Origin: Lysinibacillus pakistanensis
Lineage (GTDB): Bacteria > Bacillota > Bacilli > Bacillales_A > Planococcaceae
Direction of reading: 5' to 3'
Length of the DNA stretch: 64,000 bases
Assembly (NCBI GenBank): GCA_001312325.1
Contig: BBDJ01000025.1
Span: forward strand, 1-64,000
In this document: positions 55,111-64,000 of the stretch, one piece after another
How the letters are laid out: every line of letters starts with the position of its first letter
How positions within the stretch are numbered: position 1 is the first letter of the stretch
The notes under the pieces: generated by a model
The model's input: the letters and a program-made list of their open reading frames with translations, nothing else
Told to the model about the DNA's origin: nothing
Database searches by the model: none
Position numbers and translations under genes: made by a program

Positions 55111-56616
55111 TTAAACGTTAGATGGTTGTTTCACGTATGGATTAGAAAGATCCATACCTTCTAATGAAAGACCCATTGCTTTTGCTACACCCTCACCATA
55201 TGCTGGATCAGCTAAATAGCAGTGAAGAATATGGCGACGTTTGATGAACTCTTCAACAGGTGCCATATCATTTGCTGTATTTTCGAATAGGCGTTGTTGT
55301 TCTTCTGCAGTCATAAGACGGAATAGTTTACCTGGTTGCTCGAAGTAGTTGTTATCATCTTCACGGAAGTCATGGATACCTGCGTTACCATCAATGCGTA
55401 ATTCAGGCTCTTTATAGTCTAAGTTATGCTCCCATTCGCCGTAGCTATTTGGTTCATAGCCTAAAGTTGAACCAAGGTTGCCGTCAAAACGCATAGCGCC
55501 ATCACGATGGAAAGTACGGAATGGACATTTTGGAGCGTTTACTGGAAGCATATAATGATTTACACCTAGGCGGTAGCGTTGTGCATCTGCATAAGCAAAG
55601 ATTCGTCCTTGTAACATTTTATCTGGTGAGAAGCTAATACCAGGAACAATGTTTGATGGAGCGAATGCAGCTTGCTCAACCTCAGCAAAATAGTTGTCTG
55701 GGTTTTTATTTAATTCGAATTCACCTACAGGAATTAATGGGAAATCTTTTTTATACCATACTTTCGTTAAATCAAATGGGTTATATGGTAGTTCACGAGC
55801 TTGTTCTTCAGTCATTACCTGAATGTACATTTTCCATTTAGGGAAATCACCTTGCTCAATAGCACCGTATAAATCACGTTGTGAAGATTCACGGTCTTTA
55901 CCGACTACTTCCTCTGCTTCAGCACCTGTTAAATTTTTAATGCCTTGCTCTGTGCGGAAGTGGAATTTTACCCATACACGCTCATTTTCAGCATTGATAA
56001 AGCTATACGTGTGAGAACCAAAACCATGCATATTTCGGTAACCAGCTGGAATACCACGGTCAGACATTACTATTGTGACTTGGTGAAGTGCCTCTGGTAG
56101 TGAAGTCCAGAAATCCCAGTTCGAGTTTAAGTTTTTCATATTTGTACGTGGGTCACGTTTTACCACGTGATTTAAATCTGTAAAGTGTAATGGATCACGG
56201 AAGAAGAATACAGGCGTATTGTTCCCAACTAAATCCCAGTTGCCTTCTTCTGTATAAAATTTAAGGGCAAAGCCACGAATATCTCGCTCAGCATCTGCTG
56301 CACCACGCTCACCTGCAACTGTAGAGAAGCGTGCAAACATTTCTGTTTTCTTCCCAATCTCTGAGAAAATTTTTGCTTTTGTATATTGAGAAATATCATG
56401 CGTTACAGTGAAGGTACCAAATGCACCTGAACCTTTTGCGTGCATACGACGCTCTGGAATAACTTCACGGTTGAAGTTCGCTAATTTTTCAACTAGCCAT
56501 ACATCTTGAAGTAACAGAGGACCTCTTGGACCTGCTGACATGGAGTCGTGGTTGCTTACTACTGGAGCACCACCTGCTGTTGTAAAACGACGGCTACGAT
56601 CATTTGCGTTTGTCAT
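55111..56616 (-). CDS. katA: monofunctional heme catalase KatA
   Basis: Intact 501-residue clade 3 type catalase. Distal His in [13 protein letters not shown], distal Asn in [10 protein letters not shown], and proximal Tyr in [14 protein letters not shown] are all present, with NADPH-domain segments and a C-terminal segment [19 protein letters not shown]. It decomposes hydrogen peroxide in the cytoplasm. GGAGGTAAACTAAT precedes the start. A PerR box at 56700-56714 predicts peroxide and iron-responsive repression. Confidence 0.97.
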   Translation of the reverse strand: MTNANDRSRRFTTAGGAPVVSNHDSMSAGPRGPLLLQDVWLVEKLANFNREVIPERRMHAKGSGAFGTFTVTHDISQYTKAKIFSEIGKKTEMFARFSTVAGERGAADAERDIRGFALKFYTEEGNWDLVGNNTPVFFFRDPLHFTDLNHVVKRDPRTNMKNLNSNWDFWTSLPEALHQVTIVMSDRGIPAGYRNMHGFGSHTYSFINAENERVWVKFHFRTEQGIKNLTGAEAEEVVGKDRESSQRDLYGAIEQGDFPKWKMYIQVMTEEQARELPYNPFDLTKVWYKKDFPLIPVGEFELNKNPDNYFAEVEQAAFAPSNIVPGISFSPDKMLQGRIFAYADAQRYRLGVNHYMLPVNAPKCPFRTFHRDGAMRFDGNLGSTLGYEPNSYGEWEHNLDYKEPELRIDGNAGIHDFREDDNNYFEQPGKLFRLMTAEEQQRLFENTANDMAPVEEFIKRRHILHCYLADPAYGEGVAKAMGLSLEGMDLSNPYVKQPSNV

Positions 56617-57042
56617 ATTAGTTTACCTCCTGAAAAAAAATTGTGAGTCAAACTCTTCATCAATAACTATAACAAATATAAAATAGAATTTCTAGTACAT
56701 TATAATAATTATCGTTAAAGAATTTTTATTTTGAGATATAAACTATTATTATATGTGTGAAGTAGTAGAATTATGCATATTTTCACTACCCAAAACAAAG
56801 CTTTTCAAAACAATATAAGAAGAAAGAGAGGAAGATGAAATGCTTTTTCATTGGTTTTTTTCTCTATTATGCATATTTAAAGTAGCCTGTAATCTAAAAT
56901 TGCCTCTAACAAACACATTCTATTGATCTATCAATCCTGAAATTTAGTGATGATATCAAAATGCTTGTATATTATATATATGAAATAAATCACTGTTTTC
57001 TTTGTCAGAATTGAAAATAGAGTATGCTAAATGAAAATTCAT
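56617..57042. other. 426-bp intergenic region
   Basis: Carries the catalase leader, including its AGGAGG ribosome site next to the start, and the PerR box. The 56720-57040 part has no supported gene or RNA; the YesN-like gene converges with it from the right, and I see no convincing terminator there. Confidence 0.5.
56700..56714. promoter_or_regulatory. PerR box
   Basis: TTATAATAATTATCG matches the 15-bp PerR consensus TTATAATNATTATAA at 13 of 15 positions, about 85 bp before the catalase start. Confidence 0.82.
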
Positions 57043-58502
57043 TTAATAGGATTTCCGATAGCGATTGGGTGTCATGCCTATCTGCTGTTTAAAAATTTTT
57101 ATAAAATAATTGGAATCTTCAAATCCATTTAAATGTGCAATTTCGCTAATGGCAAAATCTGTTTCCACAAGCATTTTCATGGCACTATGAATTCGAGCCT
57201 GCTGTAGATAGCGTTTAAAGGGCAAGCCTTGCTTCTTTGAAAAAAATCGTACTTAAATAATTGGGACTAATCCCTAATTTATGGGCTACAAAGGGTAAAG
57301 ATAACCGACTATCCTGAAATTGTTGATCGATAATTTCTATTGCTAGCTCTACATAATCGGCCCTTTTCTCTAATCTTGCTTCACGAGCTAGCTCAATAAG
57401 TCTTTGTGTAAATAAAATGATGCCGTTTAGAATGGTATAAAAAATAGGATGTTCGATAATTAAATGAAAAAGCTGTCGGTAATTTTGCTCAATAGCAGCT
57501 TTCTCATGCAATTTATACTTCAGCATGAATCGGCGAATTTGCGCTAGGACACTAGTTAGATGAATACGTAAGTCATCTTGCTCGTAATAAATTCCTTCAT
57601 TGGATAGCCGATATAAAAATGTTTTAACGGCTTCAAGATTGCCTTCTTCCAAACTACTGATTAGTAATTGCTGCTCCTCTGGTGTTAACAAAGGATCAAA
57701 TGGCTGTGCTTCAAATTGTTTACTTGCATAAAAAAATGTGCCCGAATCCTTCGTAAAAGCTTTGATGAAGGGCGCGCTTTGTGAAGATATACATATTCTT
57801 AAGAGTTGTAGGTTCCCCATCATATATCCCAATATTTAAAGAGCTATTGCTTGTTAAACGCCATTCCTTTATTAGCGTACGAACATCCTTTTCCACGATC
57901 TTTATATCATTTGTTAGGAATAAGCAGACGATACTATCAGATAATGGATAGACTTGCATATGATAGTGAATTGCTGTTTGCTGTAGCCAATTAAATAGCT
58001 TGTTTAATGTTTCTGAATGCTCAGGCTCAATCATTGTAAAATGCCTGGCTGTCTCTATGGAGCTAGGCTTACTATCTATAAATAATCGATAGTAAAAGGA
58101 TTCGTCTGTCGCCGTCTCAACAGCATTGTTGATCTGGGGTACACGAAGAGAGATAGTCGTAAGCTTTTGCTTTAATACTTCTAAATCAATGGGCTTGACA
58201 AAAAGGTGTTGTACTTGTAAATCAATGGCTTTTAACGCATTTTTAAATAAGGGCTCTGTTGTCATTGCTAAAATAGCCCCAGAATATTTCTGAAAAACAT
58301 GATTTAGAGCAGTTAAACGATTATTTGGGAATAAATCAATATTCAATAGGATTGCATCAGGCTCGAATTGCTGAATGCTTTGATGTGCCTCAGACATACT
58401 CGTACACATTTCAATCGTTACATCTCCAGGAAAATACGTATGTAAAAACCAGCGAATACCAGAAAGCTCTGCAGGGTCTCGATCCATTAATAATAGCCTC
58501 AT
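57043..58502 (-). CDS. YesN-like response regulator (REC-AraC), atypical receiver, frameshifted
   Basis: About 485 residues. Start at 58502 (MRLLLMDRDPAELSGIRWFL). The receiver retains the N-terminal acids (MDRDP) and Lys (FVKPID) but has Asn where the phospho-Asp should be (ILLNIDLFPN). A long middle region (about residues 130-380) precedes an AraC HTH (LSLPFVAHKLGISPNYLSTI, EIAHLNGFEDSNYFIKIFKQ, GMTPNRYRK). Extra T/A near 57728 and 57238 split it. It is unaccompanied by a histidine kinase gene, consistent with phosphorylation-independent function. Its target is unknown; the hut operon on the right is the closest divergent candidate. Confidence 0.83.
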
Positions 58503-58677
58503 CACAACCAACCTTTCTTAAAATAATCTTATTTCGTAAAAAAAGTACGATTATATTCATAAAAATAACATAAAAATCTGAAAAAAAATCATGTTTCTTG
58601 CATTAAAATTCTCTATTTTCTGAAAAAAGTAGTTAGTACAATGTAAATAGAGTAATCCATCCTCTCAAGGAAATGGA

Positions 58678-58827
58678 TTTAACTTCTTTCAGCAGAAGTT
58701 TTTTTGTGCACGTAAGCGTAGCGGCAGCGGCAGATACAGACGTCTCCCACTTCTATAGATGGTGAGATGAATGAGAATTTAAACTACTTTTCAGAGGGTG
58801 TCTAATCACCCGCTGAAAGAAGTTAAA
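58678..58827. repeat. dispersed structured repeat, copy C, with 16-bp terminal inverted repeats
   Basis: Core from CGTAAGCGTAGCGGCAGCGG to the hairpin TTCAGAGGGTGT / TCACCCGCTGAA corresponds to copies A and B. It is bounded by perfect 16-bp inverted repeats, TTTAACTTCTTTCAGC and GCTGAAAGAAGTTAAA. It has no coding capacity. It lies upstream of hutH and could be a non-autonomous mobile element or a structured leader. Confidence 0.8.
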
Positions 58828-58915
58828 GCTTCCAGCGGATATCACGGACGCGATTATGCCGAGCATAATTGATAAAAATTTTTACACAGCCATAAAGGGA
58901 ATAGGGGGATGTCAT

Positions 58916-60430
58916 ATGAAATCAGTCATCGAGCTTGATGGCAATACATTAACTAGAAAGCAAATAGAGAAAATTGTTAAAGGTAACGCAACGGTAACGC
59001 TATCTATAGAAAGTGTGGAGCGAATCCGATTAAGTAGAGAGCGTATTGAAAAACGTTTAGCTGAAGGGCAAACGATTTATGGTGTAAATACAGGATTTGG
59101 GAAATTGAGTAATATAAAAATTGAAGAGGAAGATATTGAGCTTTTACAGCTAAATCTATTGCGCTCAGATGCAACAGGTGTTGGTACACCGTTTCCGACA
59201 GATGTTGTACGTGCAATGATGGTTTTGCGTGCCAATGCCTTAGCACGTGGTTTTTCGGGTATTCGTCAGGAAACAGTCCAGCTATTAGTAGATTTTATTA
59301 ATAAGGGTGTGCATCCAATTGTACCGTCTCAGGGTTCTGTGGGAGCTAGTGGAGATTTAGCACCATTATCGCATCTAGCTTTAGTGCTTGTAGGTGAGGG
59401 GAAGGCTGAATTTAATGGAGAAGTGTTGAGTGGCAGTAAGGCATTAGAAAAAGCGGGATTAACACCTGTTCGACTACAAGCGAAAGAAGGGCTAGCGCTT
59501 GTTAATGGCACTCAAGCAATGACAGGTATTGGTGTGTTAACTGTTAATGAAGCTGAGCGCATAGGGCTAGCAGCTGATATGGCAGCAAGTTTAACACTTG
59601 AGGCCTTAAAGGGGATTACATCAGCGTTCGATCCAGCGCTTTTAGCAGTAAGACCACATCCAGAGTTAGAGCTGGTAGGTGGAAGAATACGTAAGTGGTT
59701 AGATGGAAGTAAACGGGTAACGAAGCAGGGTGAGATACGTATGCAGGATGCTTATTCACTGCGCTGTATCCCACAGGTACACGGTGCATCTTGGCAATCA
59801 TTCTTCTATGCCCAGGATCGTGTACAAACAGAAATGAATGCAACGACTGATAATCCAATTGTATTAGAGAATGGAGAGGTACTATCAGGGGGGCATTTCC
59901 ATGGTCAACCAATTGCCTTAGCAATGGATTTCTTAAAAATTGGTGTGTGTGAGTGGGCTAATATTTCTGAACGCCGAACAGAACGTATGGTAAATCCTCA
60001 ATTGAATGAAGGCCTGCCACCATTTTTAGCGACAAACCCTGGTATTGAGTGTGGTTTAATGATTGCTCAATATACAGCGGCTTCGATTGTATCTGAAAAT
60101 AAAGTATTGGCACACCCTTCAAGTGTGGATTCTATTCCAACATCTGGTAATCAAGAGGATCATGTAAGCATGGGAACAACGTCAGCTCGTCAAGTTCGAC
60201 AAATTGTCCATAATGCTGCTCGAGTAATTGCAATAGAAATGATTTGTGCGTCACAGGCAATTCATTTAGATCAAGCAGAGGAGCAATTATCTCCAACAAC
60301 CCGAAAGTACTTAGAAAAAGTGCGTGAATTTTGTCCACCGCTACTAGCGGATCAACCAATTGGTGATGAAATTGAGGCGTTAGCAAAATATTTATTAGAT
60401 AGCGATGATTTAGTGGAATTATCTAAATAA
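58916..60430 (+). CDS. hutH: histidine ammonia-lyase
   Basis: Intact, about 504 residues from ATG 58916, preceded by AGGGGGATG; upstream ATG 58856 lacks a ribosome site. The MIO cofactor triad Ala-Ser-Gly is in SVGASGDLAPLSHLAL. Other motifs are YGVNTGFGKLSN at the N-terminus, NGTQAMTG, QVHGASWQSFFYAQDRVQTE, TDNPIV and SGNQEDHVSMG. It converts histidine to urocanate plus ammonia. First gene of the hut operon here; a hutP antiterminator gene is not in the window. Confidence 0.97.
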   Translation: MKSVIELDGNTLTRKQIEKIVKGNATVTLSIESVERIRLSRERIEKRLAEGQTIYGVNTGFGKLSNIKIEEEDIELLQLNLLRSDATGVGTPFPTDVVRAMMVLRANALARGFSGIRQETVQLLVDFINKGVHPIVPSQGSVGASGDLAPLSHLALVLVGEGKAEFNGEVLSGSKALEKAGLTPVRLQAKEGLALVNGTQAMTGIGVLTVNEAERIGLAADMAASLTLEALKGITSAFDPALLAVRPHPELELVGGRIRKWLDGSKRVTKQGEIRMQDAYSLRCIPQVHGASWQSFFYAQDRVQTEMNATTDNPIVLENGEVLSGGHFHGQPIALAMDFLKIGVCEWANISERRTERMVNPQLNEGLPPFLATNPGIECGLMIAQYTAASIVSENKVLAHPSSVDSIPTSGNQEDHVSMGTTSARQVRQIVHNAARVIAIEMICASQAIHLDQAEEQLSPTTRKYLEKVREFCPPLLADQPIGDEIEALAKYLLDSDDLVELSK

Positions 60431-60451
60431 AATCTAAGGGGATGGTTCGTT

Positions 60452-62123
60452 ATGAAAACAACAACAAATATTCGTGCACCGCGGGGAACGACTTTATCGT
60501 GTAAAGGCTGGACACAAGAAGCGGCAATGCGCATGCTAATGAATAATCTTGATCCAGAGGTAGCAGAGAATCCGGATGAACTGATTGTTTATGGTGGGAT
60601 TGGGAAGGCTGCTCGCAATTGGGAAAGCTATGAACAAATTATTGCTTCTTTAAAAGAATTAGAGAATGATGAAACACTTCTGATTCAATCTGGGAAGCCG
60701 GTAGCTGTGTTCCGTACACATGAGCATTCTCCACGTGTGTTAATTGCCAATTCGAATCTAGTACCTGCTTGGGCAAATTGGGATCATTTTTATGAATTAG
60801 AAGATAGAGATTTAATGATGTATGGTCAAATGACTGCGGGTAGCTGGATTTATATTGGTGCCCAAGGAATTCTGCAAGGCACTTATTTATCATTCGTAGA
60901 AGCAGGGAAAAAAGTATTTGGCACTGCGGATTTACGTGGTAAGTTCATCCTTACAGGTGGTATGGGTGGTATGAGTGGTGCACAGCCTTTAGCCGGAAAA
61001 ATGGCAGGCGCTGTTATTCTAGTTGTAGAAGTAGAACGTGCCCGCATTGAACGTAAAATTAAAGAAGGTTATTGTGATTACATCGTGGAAACTGTGGACG
61101 AAGCGATTGCATTAGTCAATAAATTACGTGACCAAAAGGAGCCAGCTTCGATTGGCCTTGTTGGTAACTGTGCAGACATCAATCGTGAACTGTTAGATCG
61201 AGGAATTATTCCAGACTTTGTAACAGATCAAACCTCTGCACATGACCCGATTAATGGCTATGTACCGAATGGCATGACATTTGAGGAAGCACTGGAGCTT
61301 CGTAAAACAGATGTAAAAACGTATGAGCGAAAAGCGAAGGAAACGATGGCAGAGCATGTTCGTACAATGCTAGAGTTTCAGGAGGCTGGTGCAGAAGTAT
61401 TTGATTATGGCAATAATATTCGAGCATATGCCAAAGAGATGGGTGTAACAAATGCCTTTGATTTCCCAGGCTTTGTACCAGCGTATATTCGTCCATTATT
61501 CTGTGAAGGAAAAGGGCCATTCCGCTGGGCAGCGCTTTCAGGAGACCCAGAGGATATTTATAAAACAGACGCACTGGCAAAAGAGATGTTTGCTGAGGAT
61601 GAAAGTCTTGTCAATTGGATTAATATGGCTCAAAAAAATGGTGAAATGGCAAGGGCTCCCGGCACGTATTTGCTGGTTAGGCTATGGGGATCGTCACCGT
61701 TTTGCATTAAAAGTAAATGAAATGGTTGCGAATGGTGAAGTATCAGCGCCGATTGTCTTTGGTCGCGATCACTTAGATTCTGGGTCGGTAGCATCACCAA
61801 ATCGGGAAACAGAGGGAATGTTGGACGGTTCGGATGCTGTGTCAGATTGGCCGATTTTAAACGCTCTTGTTAATACAGCGAGCGGTGCAAGTTGGGTAAG
61901 TGTTCATCATGGTGGTGGAGTAGGAATGGGTTATTCGCAGCATGCAGGTCAAGTGTTAGTAGCAGATGGAACAGAGCTCGCTGCAGAGAAAATTGCACGT
62001 GTGTTAATCTCCGATCCAGGGCTGGGTGTTGCCCGTCATGCGGATGCAGGTTATGACATAGCGATTCGAACAGCGAAAAACAAAGGTGTGCATATACCAA
62101 TGTTAAAGGATGATGTGAAGTGA
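60452..62123 (+). CDS. hutU: urocanate hydratase, one frameshift
   Basis: About 556 residues. GGGGATGG precedes ATG 60452, 21 nt after hutH. NAD-binding and catalytic segments include [77 protein letters not shown] and [20 protein letters not shown]. An extra A at about 61631-61637 breaks the frame; removing it gives [20 protein letters not shown], then [20 protein letters not shown] and [19 protein letters not shown]. It converts urocanate to imidazolone propionate. Confidence 0.95.
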
Positions 62124-63392
62124 CCATTTTAATTAAACATGCCAATGAAGTCATTACATTAAAAAGTAATGCCAAAGGACCGCGCACAAGGGAAAAGATG
62201 CGAGAAATTGCCGTTATTGAAAATGGTAGTGTTCTTATTGAGGAAGATCGTATTATAGCTGTTGGGGCTTTTGAACAGCTGGCAGTAGATTTCCCTGATT
62301 TAGTCAAGAAAGCAGATACTATTGATGCCTCTGGTAAGATTGTGATGCCAGGCTTGGTGGATTGTCATACACATTTAGTACATGGTGGGACACGCGAGCA
62401 AGAGTTTAATATGCGACTCAATGGTTCTACCTACATGGAAATTATGAATGCAGGTGGTGGGATTCACGCAACAACAAAGCGTACACGAGAAACTAGCTTT
62501 GAAGATTTATATGCCAAGTCGATGCAGCACTTAGATGTATTTTTAAAGCATGGTGTGACAACAGTTGAAGCCAAATCAGGCTACGGTTTGGATTGGGAAA
62601 CGGAAAAAAAACAGCTAGAGGTAGCAAAAAAAATTACAAGCAACTCATGATGTTGATGTCGTTAGTACTTTTATGGGAGCACATGCAGTACCGCGAGACT
62701 ATAAGGGACGTGAGGATGTATTCGTTGATATTGTGATTCATGACATGCTACCAAAAGTAGCAGAGTTACACCTGGCTGAATTTAATGATGTATTTTGTGA
62801 AAAAGGTGTCTTTACACCAGCGCAATCACAGCGTATTTTAGAGGCTGGAAAAGCACTGGGGTTAACGCCAAAAATTCATGCTGATGAAATTGAGCCGTAT
62901 AAGGGAGCAGAGCTTGCTGCAAAGGTAGGAGCAATTTCAGCCGAGCATTTGTTGGTTGCCTCTGATGAGGGTATTCAACGAATGGCTGAAGCGGGTACGA
63001 TTGCTGTATTGTTGCCTGGAACTGCATTCTTCTTACGTGCTCCATTTGCAAGGGGGCGTCTAATGATCGATAAAGGTGTACCTGTAGCGATATCTACTGA
63101 TTTTAATCCTGGATCATCACCAACATTGAGTCTACCATTTATTATGAATTTAGCTTGTATGCATATGGGAATGACGCTGGAGGAAGTTCTAACAGCGACA
63201 ACGATTAATGCTGCATATGCACTTAATCGAGGCGAACAAATTGGTTCACTTGAAGCAGAAAAACAAGCTGATGTTGTTATTTTGGATGTTGCTAACTACA
63301 AACAACTTCAATATTTCTATGGCATGAACCATACAAATACTGTTATTAAAAATGGGCGAATTGTTGTGCGAGATGGTATTCTTTTAAATTAA
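62120..63392 (+). CDS. hutI: imidazolonepropionase, one frameshift
   Basis: About 424 residues. GTG start overlaps the hutU stop (GTGA), so translation is coupled. Metal ligands: HTH in [12 protein letters not shown], His in [13 protein letters not shown], His-Asp-Glu in [11 protein letters not shown] and Asp in ISTDFNPG. An extra A in the run near 62626-62633 separates AKK from [15 protein letters not shown]. It opens the imidazolone ring to N-formimino-glutamate. No hutG follows in the window; the last step must be elsewhere. Confidence 0.95.
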
Positions 63393-63417
63393 CTTTTTTT
63401 ACAATAAGTTAATATTT

Positions 63418-63455
63418 TAATCCCTTCAGTTTTCTAATGAGGGGATTTTTTTTAT
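63418..63455 (+). terminator. terminator of the hut operon
   Basis: AATCCCTTCA / ATGAGGGGATT hairpin followed by T7, about 27 nt after the hutI stop. Confidence 0.8.
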
Positions 63456-63497
63456 GATTATAATTAAACTATAATAATTTACTATACCATGTTACGA

Positions 63498-63528
63498 ATA
63501 CTAAGTACTTTTTAAATATACTTAGTAT
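63498..63528. promoter_or_regulatory. inverted-repeat operator candidate for the GntR-type regulator
   Basis: ATACTAAGTA and TACTTAGTAT, a perfect 10-bp inverted repeat with 11 bp between arms, 62 bp before the regulator start. Symmetry and location suggest autoregulation. Confidence 0.55.
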
Positions 63529-63589
63529 TATAAGTATTTGTAAAAATAATGAATTATAGGGTATTATATTCTAAAAAGAAAAGGGGTAG

Positions 63590-64000
63590 ATGACTATTCA
63601 AACGAAACCGGCATATCAAAAAAATTTATGACACAATTAAGCAAGAAATAGCAGAGGGCAAATATCTTGTTGGTGATATTTTACCTTCGGAGGCAGAGCT
63701 AGAAAAGATATTCAAGGTAAGCCGTACGCCAGTAAGAAATGCGCTGAAGCAGCTTGAAAATGACAAAATAATTCATAGAGTACAAGGGAAGGGATCTTTT
63801 GTCAGCAACCAACAACCAAAACAAACTTGGACTAGCATGTCAGGCTTTAGAAACCATTATTCAAACGATTGGGAAAAAAAATATCTGTTCGAACAATTGA
63901 GATTAAAGAGGTGGTCAATCCACACTTTGCAAAGCTATTAAAATTAGAAGAGGATACAGAAATCATTTATTTAAAAAGAATTCGATATTTAAACAATCAA
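63590..64000 (+). CDS. GntR/HutC-family regulator, partial at window end, frameshifted
   Basis: AAAGGGGTAG precedes ATG 63590. The winged-helix domain reads KIYDTIKQEIAEGKYLVGDI-like after removing one A at 63619-63625: YQKIYDTIKQEIAEGKYLVG, LPSEAELEKIFKVSRTPVRN and VQGKGSFVSNQQ. A UTRA ligand domain begins (MSGFRNHYSNDWEKISVRTI, EIIYLKRIRYLNNQ) after another indel near 63877. The gene runs out of the window. UTRA regulators bind small ligands such as urocanate or sugars; being next to hut makes HutC-like function plausible but not proven. Confidence 0.85.

Overview
The window looks like the chromosome of a low-GC Bacillaceae bacterium, most likely Lysinibacillus or a close relative. The evidence is AT-rich DNA with strong AGGAGG-type ribosome sites, several SLH or S-layer-like exported proteins, many Fur boxes of Bacillus type, a PerR box before a heme catalase, a TPP riboswitch before thiC, and a hutH-hutU-hutI operon. 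I saw no rRNA, tRNA, CRISPR array, prophage or complete insertion sequence.

Reading frames are broken unusually often. By hand I count about seventy one-base indels that interrupt otherwise well-conserved genes. Most are one extra base in an A or T run read as 7 or 8; a few are a lost base in a GG, CC or short A run. Because essentially every second gene is hit, including feoB, hutU and hutI, I treat these as probable sequencing or assembly errors. I give one gene span for each and state where its frame changes. Real decay is also present: a YqcI/YcgG-like remnant, a chemoreceptor remnant and a truncated surface-protein gene.

Layout. 0.1-2.8 kb: a CAP-domain protein and a membrane diguanylate cyclase. 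3.3-7.7 kb: a long SLH-anchored surface protein. 8.0-12.8 kb: a BceRS-BceAB-like peptide-sensing and detoxification module with a 54-residue membrane protein after the permease. 13.3-32.6 kb: an iron island with about ten Fur-box candidates, four siderophore-binding lipoproteins, three AraC regulators fused to a periplasmic-binding domain (Btr type), two PchR-like AraC regulators, two MFS exporters, one trilactone-type esterase and feoAB, but no ABC permease or ATPase for siderophores. A serine hydrolase and a dispersed repeat with a 36-bp tandem array interrupt the island.

33.1-48.8 kb is a cell-surface region: three tail-collar-domain proteins in a row, a giant SLH adhesin, a secreted helical-repeat protein, a truncated surface gene abutting a double-kinase hybrid sensor, its divergent REC-SARP regulator, and a FIVAR-repeat protein. 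49-52.9 kb: a chemoreceptor, a second copy of the dispersed repeat, an AEC transporter and a chemoreceptor remnant. 52.9-58.5 kb: TPP riboswitch and thiC, katA, and a YesN-like regulator whose receiver lacks the phospho-acceptor Asp. 58.7-64 kb: a third repeat copy, the histidine utilisation operon and the start of a GntR/HutC-type regulator.

Functional picture: the iron island appears built to recognise several siderophores separately, with one sensor-regulator and one or more binding proteins per ligand and shared Fur control, while relying on transport machinery encoded elsewhere.
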